In this document: positions 49,570 through 58,535 of the stretch, piece after piece
Layout: every line of letters begins with the position of its first letter
Position numbering within the stretch: the first letter of the stretch is position 1
NCBI GenBank assembly: GCA_947495915.1
Contig: CANMAW010000005.1
Location: forward strand, 1 to 64,000
DNA length: 64,000 bases
Direction: 5' to 3'
DNA from: Maribacter algarum (ex Lu et al. 2025) (nom. illeg.)
GTDB lineage: Bacteria > Bacteroidota > Bacteroidia > Flavobacteriales > Flavobacteriaceae
The notes under the pieces: generated by a model
Seen by the model: the letters and a program-made list of their open reading frames with translations, nothing else
What the model was told of the DNA's origin: nothing
The model's database searches: none
Program-made: the position numbers and the translations under genes

Positions 49570-50157
49570 ATGAGTTCTTCTCGTTTACAGCAACTTCTAA
49601 ATTATTTTGAGGATTATTGGGCAGTTGAAGAGTCAACTGTAAAGTTACTTGGTACATGTGTATTAGAAAGAAAGCTTAAAAGAAAAGAAAGTATCTTAGG
49701 TGAAGGGCAACTTTGTAACCATCTTACTTTTGTTGTTCAGGGAATTTTAAAAACTTTTCATACCGACAAAAATGGAAACCAACACAATCTTCAATTTACC
49801 TCTGAAAACAAATGGGTTACCGACTTTGGTAGTTTATACAATAATAAACCTACAGAACTTTGTATTACAGCATTAGAACCTTCCATTGTGCTACAAATAA
49901 AGAAAGAAGATCTTTTTAATCTATATGACAATTCTCCGATGTTTGATCGTAATATGAGAATTATTACAGAAAATGCATTTATAGAACAACAAGAAAGAGT
50001 GCTACAACATATCAGCGCTACTGCTTATGAGCGATACCTATACTTTCTAAATAAATACCCTAACTTATCAAACCGTATTTCCAATATACAGATAGCTTCA
50101 TATATTGGGGTAACTCCTGAGTTTTTAAGCACTATAAGAAAAAAAGCAACGGCCTAA
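49570..50157 (+). CDS. Crp/Fnr family transcriptional regulator
   Basis: A 195-residue regulator: KESILGEGQLCNHLTFVVQG (about 38-57) in the sensor, HTH ISNIQIASYIGVTPEFLSTIR at the end. A TTG at 49549 extends the frame by seven residues; the ATG is preferred. It precedes a small alpha/beta-barrel gene and the ECF41-like sigma gene. No dyad is visible right after it, unlike three other Crp genes here. Confidence 0.88.
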   Translation: MSSSRLQQLLNYFEDYWAVEESTVKLLGTCVLERKLKRKESILGEGQLCNHLTFVVQGILKTFHTDKNGNQHNLQFTSENKWVTDFGSLYNNKPTELCITALEPSIVLQIKKEDLFNLYDNSPMFDRNMRIITENAFIEQQERVLQHISATAYERYLYFLNKYPNLSNRISNIQIASYIGVTPEFLSTIRKKATA

Positions 50158-50244
50158 AGTTAATTTTCTTAAACTATCTTATGGTTCTGTACAAAAATAT
50201 CAAAGTAGTTTTGCTATTCACAATTAATACAAAACCACCTAAAA

Positions 50245-50550
50245 ATGATAGTAGAAATCACCACTTACAAAGCAGCTGAAAATGTAACTCATGAAGAGCT
50301 TTTGATAGCTTCAAAAGCTTTTAACAACGATTATTGCTCTAAATGTAAGGGTTTAATTAGTAGACAATTTTTGAAAACAGAAGATGGCTATATGGATATT
50401 TTTGTATGGAAAAGTAAAGCAGCTGTTGAAGAGGTTCAAAAAACGTTTATGCAAAACAAAGACGCTATGACCTTTGCCAGTTTAACAGACCCAAATAGTT
50501 TATCAATGCACAATTACGAGGTATTAGAAGCTACTAGCTTTAATAATTAA
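50245..50550 (+). CDS. Dimeric alpha/beta-barrel protein
   Basis: A 101-residue ferredoxin-like protein: VEITTYKAAENVTHEELLIA (about 3-22), LISRQFLKTEDGYMDIFVWK (about 37-56) and AMTFASLTDPNSLSMHNYEV. This is the antibiotic-monooxygenase/stress-responsive barrel fold. Cys31 and Cys34 form CSKC, possibly redox active. It lies between the Crp/Fnr gene and the ECF41 promoter. Confidence 0.75.
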   Translation: MIVEITTYKAAENVTHEELLIASKAFNNDYCSKCKGLISRQFLKTEDGYMDIFVWKSKAAVEEVQKTFMQNKDAMTFASLTDPNSLSMHNYEVLEATSFNN

Positions 50551-50564
50551 TAGGATAATCAAAA

Positions 50565-50591
50565 TGTCACGTTTTTATATTTTTAATTGTC
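50565..50591 (+). promoter_or_regulatory. ECF41-type promoter, copy 1
   Basis: TGTCACG-N16-TGTC, ending 26 bp before the sigma gene start. The published ECF41 consensus is TGTCACA-N16-CGTC, so the -35 box and spacing match and the -10 box differs at one base. An identical arrangement lies at 51452. Confidence 0.75.
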
Positions 50592-50617
50592 ATGTTAGAA
50601 GTGCTTAAAAATAAGAT

Positions 50618-51448
50618 TTGAAAAATTATCACGAAATACTGTTTCCATACGCTTATAATATACTGGGGTCTTCTGAAGATGCTAAAGATACCATTCAAGA
50701 TATTTTAGTAAAATATTTAGTAATTGACAAAAAGCATATTAAAAATGAAGTAGGTTATTTAATCAAGTCCGTAATCAATCAATCTATTAATTTGAAAAAT
50801 AGAAAAAAGAAAACAACGAATACCAATGTATGGCTACCTGAACCTATTTCAACTGAAACCGCAGATCATATAATTCATCAGAATGAAATATTATCTTATT
50901 CTATACTCACGCTTCTAGAAAAGTTAACCGCAAAAGAACGTGCGGTATTTATACTAAAAGAAGCTTTCGACTATTCACACAAAGAAATTGCTGAGACCAT
51001 TGATTTTACCATTGAAAATTCAAGAAAAATATTGAGTAGATCAAAAAGCAAACTGAATAAACACAAGACCAAAAACCACAAAATTCAGAAAAACGAAACC
51101 CAAAATTTGCAACGGTATATTGTAGCCATGCAAAAAGGAGACCTTGCAGCCTTAGAAAGGCTATTATCTAAAGATATTGTATTGGCTGCCGATGGTGGAA
51201 AAGACATTAAAGTTGTTAGAGAACTAACTACCGGAATAACTGACACTTCAAAACTATTGTTATACGTATACCGCGCATTTTTATCTGGATTAGAGATAAA
51301 ATACAGCGTCATAAATCATCAAGCAGCCCTATTATTTTTTAAAAATGAAATATTACATAATTGCCAAGTTTTTGAGTTCAACAAAACTAAAATAACAGGT
51401 ATCTTTTCTATAGTTGATGCCAATAAACTAAAATCTCTTTCATTGTAA
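50618..51448 (+). CDS. ECF41-type sigma factor with SnoaL-like C-terminal domain
   Basis: A 276-residue sigma factor: region 2 (YNILGSSEDAKDTIQDILVK, about 14-33), region 4 (LTAKERAVFILKEAFDYSHKEIAETI, about 99-124), then an NTF2/SnoaL-like domain of about 110 residues containing DGGK (about 193-196), the ECF41 hallmark. In ECF41 proteins this extension controls activity in place of an anti-sigma. Start is TTG. It and the following reductase carry the same promoter motif. Confidence 0.87.
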   Translation: MKNYHEILFPYAYNILGSSEDAKDTIQDILVKYLVIDKKHIKNEVGYLIKSVINQSINLKNRKKKTTNTNVWLPEPISTETADHIIHQNEILSYSILTLLEKLTAKERAVFILKEAFDYSHKEIAETIDFTIENSRKILSRSKSKLNKHKTKNHKIQKNETQNLQRYIVAMQKGDLAALERLLSKDIVLAADGGKDIKVVRELTTGITDTSKLLLYVYRAFLSGLEIKYSVINHQAALLFFKNEILHNCQVFEFNKTKITGIFSIVDANKLKSLSL

Positions 51449-51451
51449 ACC

Positions 51452-51478
51452 TGTCACGTTTTCACCTTATAATTTGTC
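51452..51478 (+). promoter_or_regulatory. ECF41-type promoter, copy 2
   Basis: TGTCACG-N16-TGTC, ending 27 bp before the reductase ATG at 51506. Same boxes, spacing and distance as copy 1, so the sigma factor probably drives both its own gene and this operon. Confidence 0.75.
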
Positions 51479-51505
51479 AATCTATTGAATATAAACAATC
51501 AATAG

Positions 51506-52123
51506 ATGAAAAAATTATTACGAATAGATGCCAGCTTAAGAAAAGAAGGTTCGCACTCAAGACAATTAGCTGATTATTTTGAAAAGAATTGGTTAAAAGC
51601 CTATCCTACAGGAAAAGTGATTTATAAAGACTTAACCAATACTGAAATACCTCACTTGCAGAATGAAACAGTAGAAGCATTCCATATTCCTCTGAAAGAG
51701 CAGAACAAGATTAATAGACAAGCTACAAGGTTATCTGACAAACTTATTTCGGAACTAAAATCTGCAGACTATGTACTCATTAGTAGTCCTTTGTATAATT
51801 TAAATATCCCATCCACTTTAAAATCGTACTTAGATCACATCGTTAGATCTGATCATACATTTAGAGTAAATAAAGATGGTAGTTATCAAGGTTTACTCAA
51901 AAACACTAAAGCATATGTAATAACAACTAAAGGCGAAACCTATAAAGGTACAGCAATGGCTTCGTTAGATTTTCAAGAGCCATATCTTAAAACAATTTTC
52001 GGTTTTATCAATTTAGAGCTTAAAGCTATTTTTTCTCTTGAAGGAACAGCTTATCCGGAGCTTCTAGCAAAGAATAATAAAATACAACAGGAAAAGATTT
52101 TAATGAACTTACAAAATATTTAA
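51506..52123 (+). CDS. FMN-dependent NADH-azoreductase-like protein
   Basis: A 205-residue flavodoxin-fold reductase of the AzoR group: LLRIDASLRKEGSHSRQLADYF (about 4-25) as the FMN loop, and LISSPLYNLNIPSTLKSYLDHIVR (about 93-116), the flavin-contact P-x-YN segment. It likely reduces quinones or azo compounds with NAD(P)H. Preceded by an ECF41-type promoter and followed 3 bp later by a cupin gene. Confidence 0.9.
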   Translation: MKKLLRIDASLRKEGSHSRQLADYFEKNWLKAYPTGKVIYKDLTNTEIPHLQNETVEAFHIPLKEQNKINRQATRLSDKLISELKSADYVLISSPLYNLNIPSTLKSYLDHIVRSDHTFRVNKDGSYQGLLKNTKAYVITTKGETYKGTAMASLDFQEPYLKTIFGFINLELKAIFSLEGTAYPELLAKNNKIQQEKILMNLQNI

Positions 52124-52126
52124 TCC

Positions 52127-52633
52127 ATGAAACCAGATTATTTTAATGACAAGCTTGAAAATAAAGCTTCTATTATACAGCCCAATGAAGGTGAAAAATT
52201 AGAGTTAAGTACCATTGCAATAACATTTAAAGTAACTAGTGAAATGTCTAATGACCAATTAGGTGTTTATGAAATTACGCTTCCGCCAATGGCAATTGGA
52301 GCAAAATTGCATTACCATAGATTTATGGACGAAACTTTTATTGTAAACCAAGGAGAGTTAACCATACAAGTTGGCAAAGAAGAATACAAAGCCAAACCAG
52401 GTACTGTTGCTTACGTTCCAAGATTTACAGCCCACGGATTTAAAAATGACACGGATAAAACCGTAAAACTGACCTTGATTTTTAATCCATCTCAAAAACG
52501 AGAAGGTTTTTTTAAAGGTTTATATGAAACCTTAATTGAAGTACCAATTGACCCCGAAAAATATTTAAAACTATACAATAAATATGATAGTTTTCCTGTA
52601 GATACTTCTAATATGATACCACTAAGGAATTAA
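52127..52633 (+). CDS. Cupin domain protein
   Basis: A 168-residue single cupin: IGAKLHYHRFMDETFIVNQGELTIQVG (about 57-83) supplies His, His and Glu metal ligands, and PRFTAHGFKNDTDKTVKLTL (about 99-118) the last His. Probably a dioxygenase-like or binding protein. It is second in the ECF41-driven operon and is followed by a terminator. Confidence 0.87.
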   Translation: MKPDYFNDKLENKASIIQPNEGEKLELSTIAITFKVTSEMSNDQLGVYEITLPPMAIGAKLHYHRFMDETFIVNQGELTIQVGKEEYKAKPGTVAYVPRFTAHGFKNDTDKTVKLTLIFNPSQKREGFFKGLYETLIEVPIDPEKYLKLYNKYDSFPVDTSNMIPLRN

Positions 52634-52645
52634 TTTCTAAAAATG

Positions 52646-52680
52646 AAAGCAGCTTTAACTGGCGACTAAAGTTGCTTTTT
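52646..52680 (+). terminator. Rho-independent terminator
   Basis: AAAGCAGCTTTA / TAAAGTTGCTTT (11 of 12 paired plus a G-T) with loop ACTGGCGAC, then TTCTATTTT. It closes the reductase-cupin operon. Confidence 0.8.
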
Positions 52681-52696
52681 CTATTTTAGTTGTTAA

Positions 52697-53443
52697 TTGG
52701 AATATAAAGAATACATACCATCTATTAAATTGAATTCAATTGTTGATACAATTTGGCTAGCCACAAATTTTAATCAAGAAATTGAATCAAGAATAATTCC
52801 TGATGGTCATATCGACGTTATTTTTGAGCTTGATAAGGAAACTTACAATTATTCAAAGAATGAAATTAGAGTTTCAGGAATGATGACCACTTATAAAAAA
52901 GTAACCTCAAAAAAAAATTCACAAACCATAGGAGTACGTTTTAAAGCTGGTCAATTTAATACAATTTCAAACATTCCTGTATCAGAGTTAAAGAATGAAA
53001 CATTGAGTGCTTCAGATATCTTTCCACACATCAGTTATTCTATTTTAGACAAGCTCGTTGAATGTGAAAATCAATTTGAAAAAATAGCGCTTGTCAATGA
53101 TTTTATAACAAATATTATTCAATGGAATAAGGTAAACAAAAACAAGTTAGAACTATCTGTTTGTAAGTCTATTGAAACTAATTTTCAAGATATTGACCTT
53201 GCTAAAATTGCAAAAGAACATTTTATAAGTTTAAGGCAGTTAGAAAGACGTTTTAAAGCCATAGTGGGTGTTACCATGAAAGAATATCATGCTATAACCC
53301 GATTTAAAAATACAATTGATTGTATGGCTACAAACCCAAAAACTAGTTTACTACATGTTGCTTTTGATAATGGTTATTTTGACCATTCTCACTTGACTAA
53401 AGAGGTTTATAAAATGACAGGATTGAACCCCTCTGAAATTTAA
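52697..53443 (+). CDS. AraC family regulator with DUF6597-type N-terminus
   Basis: A 248-residue regulator: N-terminal domain with RIIPDGHIDVIFELD (about 32-46) and GVRFKAGQF (about 81-89), typical of DUF6597, and a C-terminal HTH (IDLAKIAKEHFISLRQLERRF; SLLHVAFDNGYFDHSHLTKEV, ending GLNPSEI). TTG is the only start. It follows a terminator, so it has its own promoter; the VOC gene downstream is a possible target. Confidence 0.85.
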   Translation: MEYKEYIPSIKLNSIVDTIWLATNFNQEIESRIIPDGHIDVIFELDKETYNYSKNEIRVSGMMTTYKKVTSKKNSQTIGVRFKAGQFNTISNIPVSELKNETLSASDIFPHISYSILDKLVECENQFEKIALVNDFITNIIQWNKVNKNKLELSVCKSIETNFQDIDLAKIAKEHFISLRQLERRFKAIVGVTMKEYHAITRFKNTIDCMATNPKTSLLHVAFDNGYFDHSHLTKEVYKMTGLNPSEI

Positions 53444-53484
53444 TATTGTCGCTTTTTTACAAAGCACTTCACTTTTTCATCTTT

Positions 53485-53492
53485 TACATTTG
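53485..53492 (+). promoter_or_regulatory. Promoter -7 box
   Basis: TACATTTG, matching the Bacteroidota TAnnTTTG box, 15 bp before the ATG at 53508. It makes a very short leader and rules out the TTG at 53490 as a start. Confidence 0.6.
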
Positions 53493-53507
53493 TCATTAAA
53501 AACAACC

Positions 53508-53969
53508 ATGAACTATTACTTATTGATAGTCTGTCTTAGTATTTCTATTTCTGTAAATTCTCAAATTAAAAACCACAATATGACAACATTAAAATCGCTT
53601 ACCCCAAACATAATGGTTAAAAGTGTTAATAAAACACTTGACTATTATACCCATAAATTAGGCTTTAAAATTATAGATACAAACCCTGAACAAGGAGAAT
53701 ATGAATGGGGTTATGTAATGTTAGACCAGGTAGGGTTAATGTTTCAAGAAGAGAATTCTCTAAAAAACGAATACAAAGAACTAGAGTCAATGACTGTTGG
53801 TGCGGCATTAACCTTATATATTAGAGTAAAAAATATACACCATTATTATAATCAAATATCAAAAAAGGTAACCGTAGTGAAACCAATAAACAAAACCTTC
53901 TACGGCACTCATGAATTTGCAATTATAGATAATAACGGTATTATCTTAACTTTTTCAGAAACCCATTAA
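53508..53969 (+). CDS. Exported VOC family protein
   Basis: A 153-residue glyoxalase-like protein with an N-terminal signal (LLIVCLSISISVNSQ), unusual for this mainly cytoplasmic family. The VOC core is LTPNIMVKSVNKTLDYYTHKLGFKIID (about 31-57), GYVMLDQVGLMFQEE and FAIIDNNGIILTFSE. An internal Met at about residue 25 (MTTLKSLTP) would give a cytoplasmic form. Confidence 0.8.
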   Translation: MNYYLLIVCLSISISVNSQIKNHNMTTLKSLTPNIMVKSVNKTLDYYTHKLGFKIIDTNPEQGEYEWGYVMLDQVGLMFQEENSLKNEYKELESMTVGAALTLYIRVKNIHHYYNQISKKVTVVKPINKTFYGTHEFAIIDNNGIILTFSETH

Positions 53970-53982
53970 AAAACAGTTTTAT

Positions 53983-54645
53983 TTGGATTTTGAAATTATA
54001 GCCAAACAACTGGCCAACCCATCAGGTGAATTTGGAATCGATGTTGCAAAAGGTATGAATACGATGAACCGTTTCATAAGTAAATCAACTTATGATTTGT
54101 TGCATATAAAAAATAGAGATGCGGTTTTAGAAATCGGACTAGGTAACGGAAAATTCATTGATTATATAATCGCTCAGGCAAATCAAATATCATATACCGG
54201 CATTGATATCTCTGAAACCATGATAGCCGAAGCAAAAAGAATAAATCAGAACTTAATTAATAGAAAAGCCATCGATCTATTTCATGCTGACATCGAGAAA
54301 ATTCCTGTCTGGGATGAAACTTTTCATAAGGTTTGCACAGTGAACACTATTTACTTTTGGAAAAACCCAGTAAAGGCTTTAAAAGAAATTTATAGAGTAT
54401 TAAAACCTAATGGAATATTAATTGTATCATTTAGACCATATATTGAAGGGCAAACACTAGACTTTAGTAATTATGGTTTTAAAGAATACCGATCTGAAGA
54501 TTTTAACTTGGTAATTCAAGAAACAAGTTTTAAATTAATTGAAATAATTAATAAAAAAGAACCTGAAGTTTTGTTCAACGGGCAAACTCATCATTTAACA
54601 TCTCAATATTTTATAATAAAAAAACTACCCCTAAATTGGTATTAA
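53983..54645 (+). CDS. Class I SAM-dependent methyltransferase
   Basis: A 220-residue methyltransferase: AVLEIGLGNGKFIDYII (about 47-63) is the SAM-binding motif I, YTGIDISETMIAEAKR (about 69-84) motif post-I, and VNTIYFWKNPVKALKEIYRVLKPNG (about 118-142) the later strands. Substrate unknown. TTG start at 53983, 13 bp after the VOC stop. Confidence 0.88.
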   Translation: MDFEIIAKQLANPSGEFGIDVAKGMNTMNRFISKSTYDLLHIKNRDAVLEIGLGNGKFIDYIIAQANQISYTGIDISETMIAEAKRINQNLINRKAIDLFHADIEKIPVWDETFHKVCTVNTIYFWKNPVKALKEIYRVLKPNGILIVSFRPYIEGQTLDFSNYGFKEYRSEDFNLVIQETSFKLIEIINKKEPEVLFNGQTHHLTSQYFIIKKLPLNWY

Positions 54646-54740
54646 AGTACTAACGAATTGAATTACTATTGAATTGGCACCTTTTTAGCAAACTAAAGTT
54701 ATTTCCTGATACGAATTAAAGCCACATAATTGACTTAACG

Positions 54741-55796
54741 ATGAACAAAATAGCAATATTATATCAAGCACAATTACCACCAGCAAAAGATGGAATTCAA
54801 AAGCCTATGAAACCCGGAGGATATTCTGATAGTGGTGCCGATATTGCATTTGAATTATTAAAAAATAATATTGAATTAGCAACCCCTGTAGAAAATCCGA
54901 ATCAAGCAATTGATAAAGATTGGGTTTTTCCTGACACCCGAAATGGAATTGAAGCGGCATTAAATAAGGGGGTCAAAATATTTTGGTTGAATACCATTTT
55001 ATACCAAAATCACGAGATTGAAAATTTTATAAATAATGATTTAGAATTTATAGGGCAATCACCGCAATTGGTTGATCTTTTTGATGATAAAATGTACACC
55101 AACAATTTGTTGAACAATAATCAAATTCCAATTCCAAAAAATGAGTTAATCACAAAAGAGAATTACCGTCAATTGTCGATAACATTAGATTTTCCATTGG
55201 TTTTAAAGCCCCTTAGAGGCCGAGGAAGCCAAGGGGTTACTAAAATTACCAATCGAAATGAATTTATAGAAAATCTAGACCAATTGTTTTCAGAAGGCAC
55301 ATACGGCAACGCTGCTTACGTAGAACACTATTTAGACGGACAAGAAATTACAATTACAGTAATGCCTAAAGGTAATTACTCGATAAATAATAGTCAAAAG
55401 TTCTTCAGTGAACCTTGGTGTTTACCTGCTGTTAAAAGGTTTAATCACCATAACGGCATTGCACCTTACAATGGCACAGTTGCAGTCATCGAAAACAGTG
55501 AAGTTTTAAGTGATGAAGAACTTCAGTCAACTGAAATTCAAGAAGTATATAAAAATTGTATCAAATCTGCTCAATTAATAGGAATAAAAGCTCCTATCAG
55601 AATAGATTGCCGGGCCAATGAGCAAGGAAAATATTTTCTATTTGACCTAAATATGAAACCAAACATGACCGGCCCTTCAAGAACTCATAGAAAAAACCAA
55701 GATAGTTTGACCTTACTTTCTGCCAGAAAAATTGGGTGGAATTATTTTGATCTATTGAACAATATTATGAATCAAAAATGGAAAGCTAACAGCTGA
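54741..55796 (+). CDS. ATP-grasp family protein
   Basis: A 351-residue ATP-grasp enzyme: FIGQSPQLVDLFDDKMYTNNLL (about 96-117), FPLVLKPLRGRGSQGV (about 154-169) with the ATP-binding Lys and Gly-rich loop, VEHYLDGQEITITV (about 194-207), and RIDCRANEQGKYFLFDLNMKPNMTG (about 289-313) with the metal ligands. It likely joins a carboxylate to an amine (D-Ala ligase-like). Substrates unknown. Confidence 0.85.
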   Translation: MNKIAILYQAQLPPAKDGIQKPMKPGGYSDSGADIAFELLKNNIELATPVENPNQAIDKDWVFPDTRNGIEAALNKGVKIFWLNTILYQNHEIENFINNDLEFIGQSPQLVDLFDDKMYTNNLLNNNQIPIPKNELITKENYRQLSITLDFPLVLKPLRGRGSQGVTKITNRNEFIENLDQLFSEGTYGNAAYVEHYLDGQEITITVMPKGNYSINNSQKFFSEPWCLPAVKRFNHHNGIAPYNGTVAVIENSEVLSDEELQSTEIQEVYKNCIKSAQLIGIKAPIRIDCRANEQGKYFLFDLNMKPNMTGPSRTHRKNQDSLTLLSARKIGWNYFDLLNNIMNQKWKANS

Positions 55797-56119
55797 TAAT
55801 GTATTGCTGATTATTTGCTTCACTATTATTAATAATTTTTAAAAACAAACCAGTCATACCTTAGTTAAATATTTTTTTTATTAAAAGCTATATAGCATTC
55901 CCCTTTGATACAAAAGCACAATAATAAGAATACAAAGACTATGTTTATTAAATAATTTAAGACATAAACACCAAAGTTGATGTATATTTAATTGGGTGGT
56001 AAGTACTTGGTCTTCAATTTTTTTGAGTTTTTAATTTAAGTAAACTCTAAAGTTTTTGCTCAGGCAATCTAGAAATCCACTACATTTTTGAATACCAAAT
56101 CAATTCAAAACCGATAATT
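55797..56119. other. Gene-free stretch
   Basis: A 323-bp AT-rich interval between the ATP-grasp and DUF2200 genes. I see no reading frame, terminator, attC-like core or repeated box in it. Confidence 0.6.
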
Positions 56120-56506
56120 ATGAGTATGAAGGTTACAATCGAAAAAAACGATAAGGTTGCAAAGATGATATTTGCATCTATTTATCCACTATACCTAAAT
56201 AGATTGGAGAAAAATGGTAGAACAAAAGAAGAATTAGACCAAGTACTTACCTGGTTCACTGGTTATGATAAAGCTGCATTACAAACTCTAATTAATGAAA
56301 AGGCCACTTTTAAAACTTTTTTCCAGAATGCAAAAATACATGCCAATGCTCATCTGATTAAAGGAGTGGTTTGCGGATACCGTATTGAAGAAATAGAAGA
56401 TGAATTTGAAGTGTATAAACAATGTAGACAAATGGAAAAGCTAATTGATGAGTTGGCAAAAGGTCGTAAAATGGAAAAAATTCTACGTAAGAGTAAAAGC
56501 TCTTAA
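56120..56506 (+). CDS. DUF2200 protein
   Basis: A 128-residue cytoplasmic protein with the DUF2200 core: MIFASIYPLYLNRLEKNGRTKEELDQVLTW (about 16-45), FTGYDKAAL and IKGVVCGYRIEEIEDE. The family is of unknown function. An adjacent Met at residue 3 is an alternative start. Confidence 0.85.
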   Translation: MSMKVTIEKNDKVAKMIFASIYPLYLNRLEKNGRTKEELDQVLTWFTGYDKAALQTLINEKATFKTFFQNAKIHANAHLIKGVVCGYRIEEIEDEFEVYKQCRQMEKLIDELAKGRKMEKILRKSKSS

Positions 56507-56566
56507 CAACTTAATTTATAGATCTTTAACTACAGGAGTATTAAAAGCGTATCCTTATTCCTCAGT

Positions 56567-56977
56567 TTAAACTTTTGATAAAATCAAAAAGGTATTTGTA
56601 TCACTAAAATTCATTAATTCATCAAGTAAACCCTGTAATTTTACCTGATTTTGAACAACAACTTTTAAATGAATATTTTGGCTACCCGTTACCCGATGCG
56701 CTTCCTTTATTTCAGGAAAGTTGTTTATTTTTTTTAATATGTGCTTGAGTTGACCAGGAAAAACTTTTAATAAAATAAAGGCCTCTAAATCATTTCCAAG
56801 TTTTTTATTGTCAACTTGTATACTATACTTTTGAATAACCTCAAACTCTTCTAACTTTTGTACCCTCTCACGAACAGCAGATGGAGATAAATTTATTTTT
56901 CTTCCCAAATCGGCAAATGACAGACGTGAATTGTCATTCAAAATATCAAGCAATTGTCTATCTATATCATCAACCAT
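56567..56977 (-). CDS. Lrp/AsnC family transcriptional regulator
   Basis: A 136-residue regulator: N-terminal HTH (LSFADLGRKINLSPSAVRERVQKLEE, about 19-44) and C-terminal ligand domain (IQVDNKKLGNDLEAFILLKV; EAHRVTGSQNIHLKVVV). Slightly short for the family. Divergent from a hydroxyacid dehydrogenase gene, its likely target; Lrp proteins commonly sense amino or keto acids. Confidence 0.9.
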   Translation of the reverse strand: MVDDIDRQLLDILNDNSRLSFADLGRKINLSPSAVRERVQKLEEFEVIQKYSIQVDNKKLGNDLEAFILLKVFPGQLKHILKKINNFPEIKEAHRVTGSQNIHLKVVVQNQVKLQGLLDELMNFSDTNTFLILSKV

Positions 56978-57070
56978 TGATTCGACTAAATTATTTCATA
57001 AAAACACTTTTTCAATGGCAAATATAACTAATATCCATAGAATCCATTTTAAATTATCTTATCGGGAATA

Positions 57071-57078
57071 TATCTTTG
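57071..57078 (+). promoter_or_regulatory. Promoter -7 box
   Basis: TATCTTTG fits TAnnTTTG and lies 17 bp before the dehydrogenase ATG at 57096, in the region divergent from the Lrp gene. Confidence 0.5.
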
Positions 57079-57095
57079 TATAAAATTCTAACCTG

Positions 57096-58025
57096 ATGAG
57101 TATACTTCTACTATTTGAAAATAAAGATGTTATTCCCTGGGAAAAAGCATTAAAAGATAAATTACCAAATGATACTATCGAAGTCTATCCTAATGTTAAG
57201 GACAATGCTGCGGTAACATTTGTAATTTGCTGGAAACCGCCTCGTAATGTTCTTTTAAAATTCCCCAATATTAAGGTTATTCAATCTGTGGGTGCTTCTA
57301 TTGACCATATAACTCAATCGCAGGTGCTACCGGAAGAAGTAACCATTACGCGAATTGTTGATGAGAAACTATCAAATGATATGTGGGAGTTTTTATTGGC
57401 TATCGTTTTAGGGGAGTTAAAAAATTTGAAAACCTATGAAGGTCAACAATCAGAAAAGCTATGGCAGCAACAAGAATACCAGTCTATAACCAACACCACC
57501 ATCTCAATTTTAGGTTTAGGAAAAATTGGTTCATATGTTGCTGAAAAGTTTGCTCAACTTGGTTTTATTGTAAAGGGCTGGAGTACCAGTGCTAAGCAAA
57601 TTGATCAGGTGCAAAGTTTTCACGGTCAGGCGGAGTTCGAATCCTTTTTAAGTGCTTCCGATTTTCTAATCAACATTTTACCCCTAACAAGGAGTACCGT
57701 TGATATTCTCAATAAAAATACATTGAAAAATCTACCTCAACATGCATTTCTTATCAATGTTGGTCGAGGCGAACATGTCGTTGATGAAGAGCTATTACAA
57801 CTACTTGATGATTCTAAGCTTGCTGGAGCATTTTTAGATGTCTTTAGAACAGAACCTTTACCCAAAGCACACAAGTTTTGGAATCATTCGAAAATACAAA
57901 TGACGCCACACGTGGCTAGTTTAACCAATGTAGCCTCTGCTACAAAGCAAATAGCAGAAAACTATAACCGGTTTTTGAACAATGAATCGCTTATCAATGA
58001 AGTATCAATAAAAAAAGGGTATTAA
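57096..58025 (+). CDS. D-2-hydroxyacid dehydrogenase (GhrA-like)
   Basis: A 309-residue NAD(P)-dependent dehydrogenase resembling glyoxylate/hydroxypyruvate reductase A: ISILGLGKIGSYVAEKFAQLGFIVKGW (about 138-164), INVGRGEHVVDEELLQLL (about 219-236), FLDVFRTEPLP (about 247-257) and TPHVASLTN with the catalytic His. Divergent Lrp regulator; VOC gene follows by 4 bp. Confidence 0.9.
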   Translation: MSILLLFENKDVIPWEKALKDKLPNDTIEVYPNVKDNAAVTFVICWKPPRNVLLKFPNIKVIQSVGASIDHITQSQVLPEEVTITRIVDEKLSNDMWEFLLAIVLGELKNLKTYEGQQSEKLWQQQEYQSITNTTISILGLGKIGSYVAEKFAQLGFIVKGWSTSAKQIDQVQSFHGQAEFESFLSASDFLINILPLTRSTVDILNKNTLKNLPQHAFLINVGRGEHVVDEELLQLLDDSKLAGAFLDVFRTEPLPKAHKFWNHSKIQMTPHVASLTNVASATKQIAENYNRFLNNESLINEVSIKKGY

Positions 58026-58029
58026 AACT

Positions 58030-58443
58030 ATGGAGAGTAAATTTCATCTCGCTTTTAAAGTAAAAGATATTCAAAGTACAATTAAGTTTTATCATAGTAT
58101 ATTAGGATGTAAACTCGGCAGGCAAACTTCAGATTGGGTAGACTTTGATTTTTTCGGACATCAATTATCGGCACATGTTTCTACTGAAATTCCCACTTTA
58201 GATTATTGTGGAAAAGTAGACGGACTTGAAGTACCAATTCCGCATTTTGGGGCAATTTTAGATTATGATAGTTTCAATCAGGTAAAAAACAGGTTAGAAC
58301 GTTACGACATTGAATTTATAGTTTCTCCTCAAAAGAGATATGAAGGTAAAAAGGGCGCGCAACAAACCATGTTTATTTTAGACTACAGCAACAACCCCTT
58401 AGAATTTAAAACTTTTGAGAATAATCAAGAAGTTTTTAAATAA
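58030..58443 (+). CDS. VOC family protein
   Basis: A 137-residue glyoxalase-like protein: FHLAFKVKDIQSTIKFYHSILGCKLGR (about 5-31), DFDFFGHQLSAHVS (about 38-51), PHFGAILDYD and FILDYSNNPLEFKTFE. His and Glu ligands fit an extradiol-type or lyase-like metal site. It is in an operon with the dehydrogenase. Substrate unknown. Confidence 0.88.
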   Translation: MESKFHLAFKVKDIQSTIKFYHSILGCKLGRQTSDWVDFDFFGHQLSAHVSTEIPTLDYCGKVDGLEVPIPHFGAILDYDSFNQVKNRLERYDIEFIVSPQKRYEGKKGAQQTMFILDYSNNPLEFKTFENNQEVFK

Positions 58444-58535
58444 GCTATTTAAAATAAGAAGGTTATATTTATTAGACATCAACCGCTCCTTTGTTTATAT
58501 ATAGCTTAGAAGCTTTATTCCTATTATTGAAAACT

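Noticed and set aside
53446-53492. ECF41-type promoter before the exported VOC gene
   Set aside because: TTCACTT-N16-TGTC is present but the -35 box departs from TGTCACG, and TACATTTG explains the site as a primary promoter.
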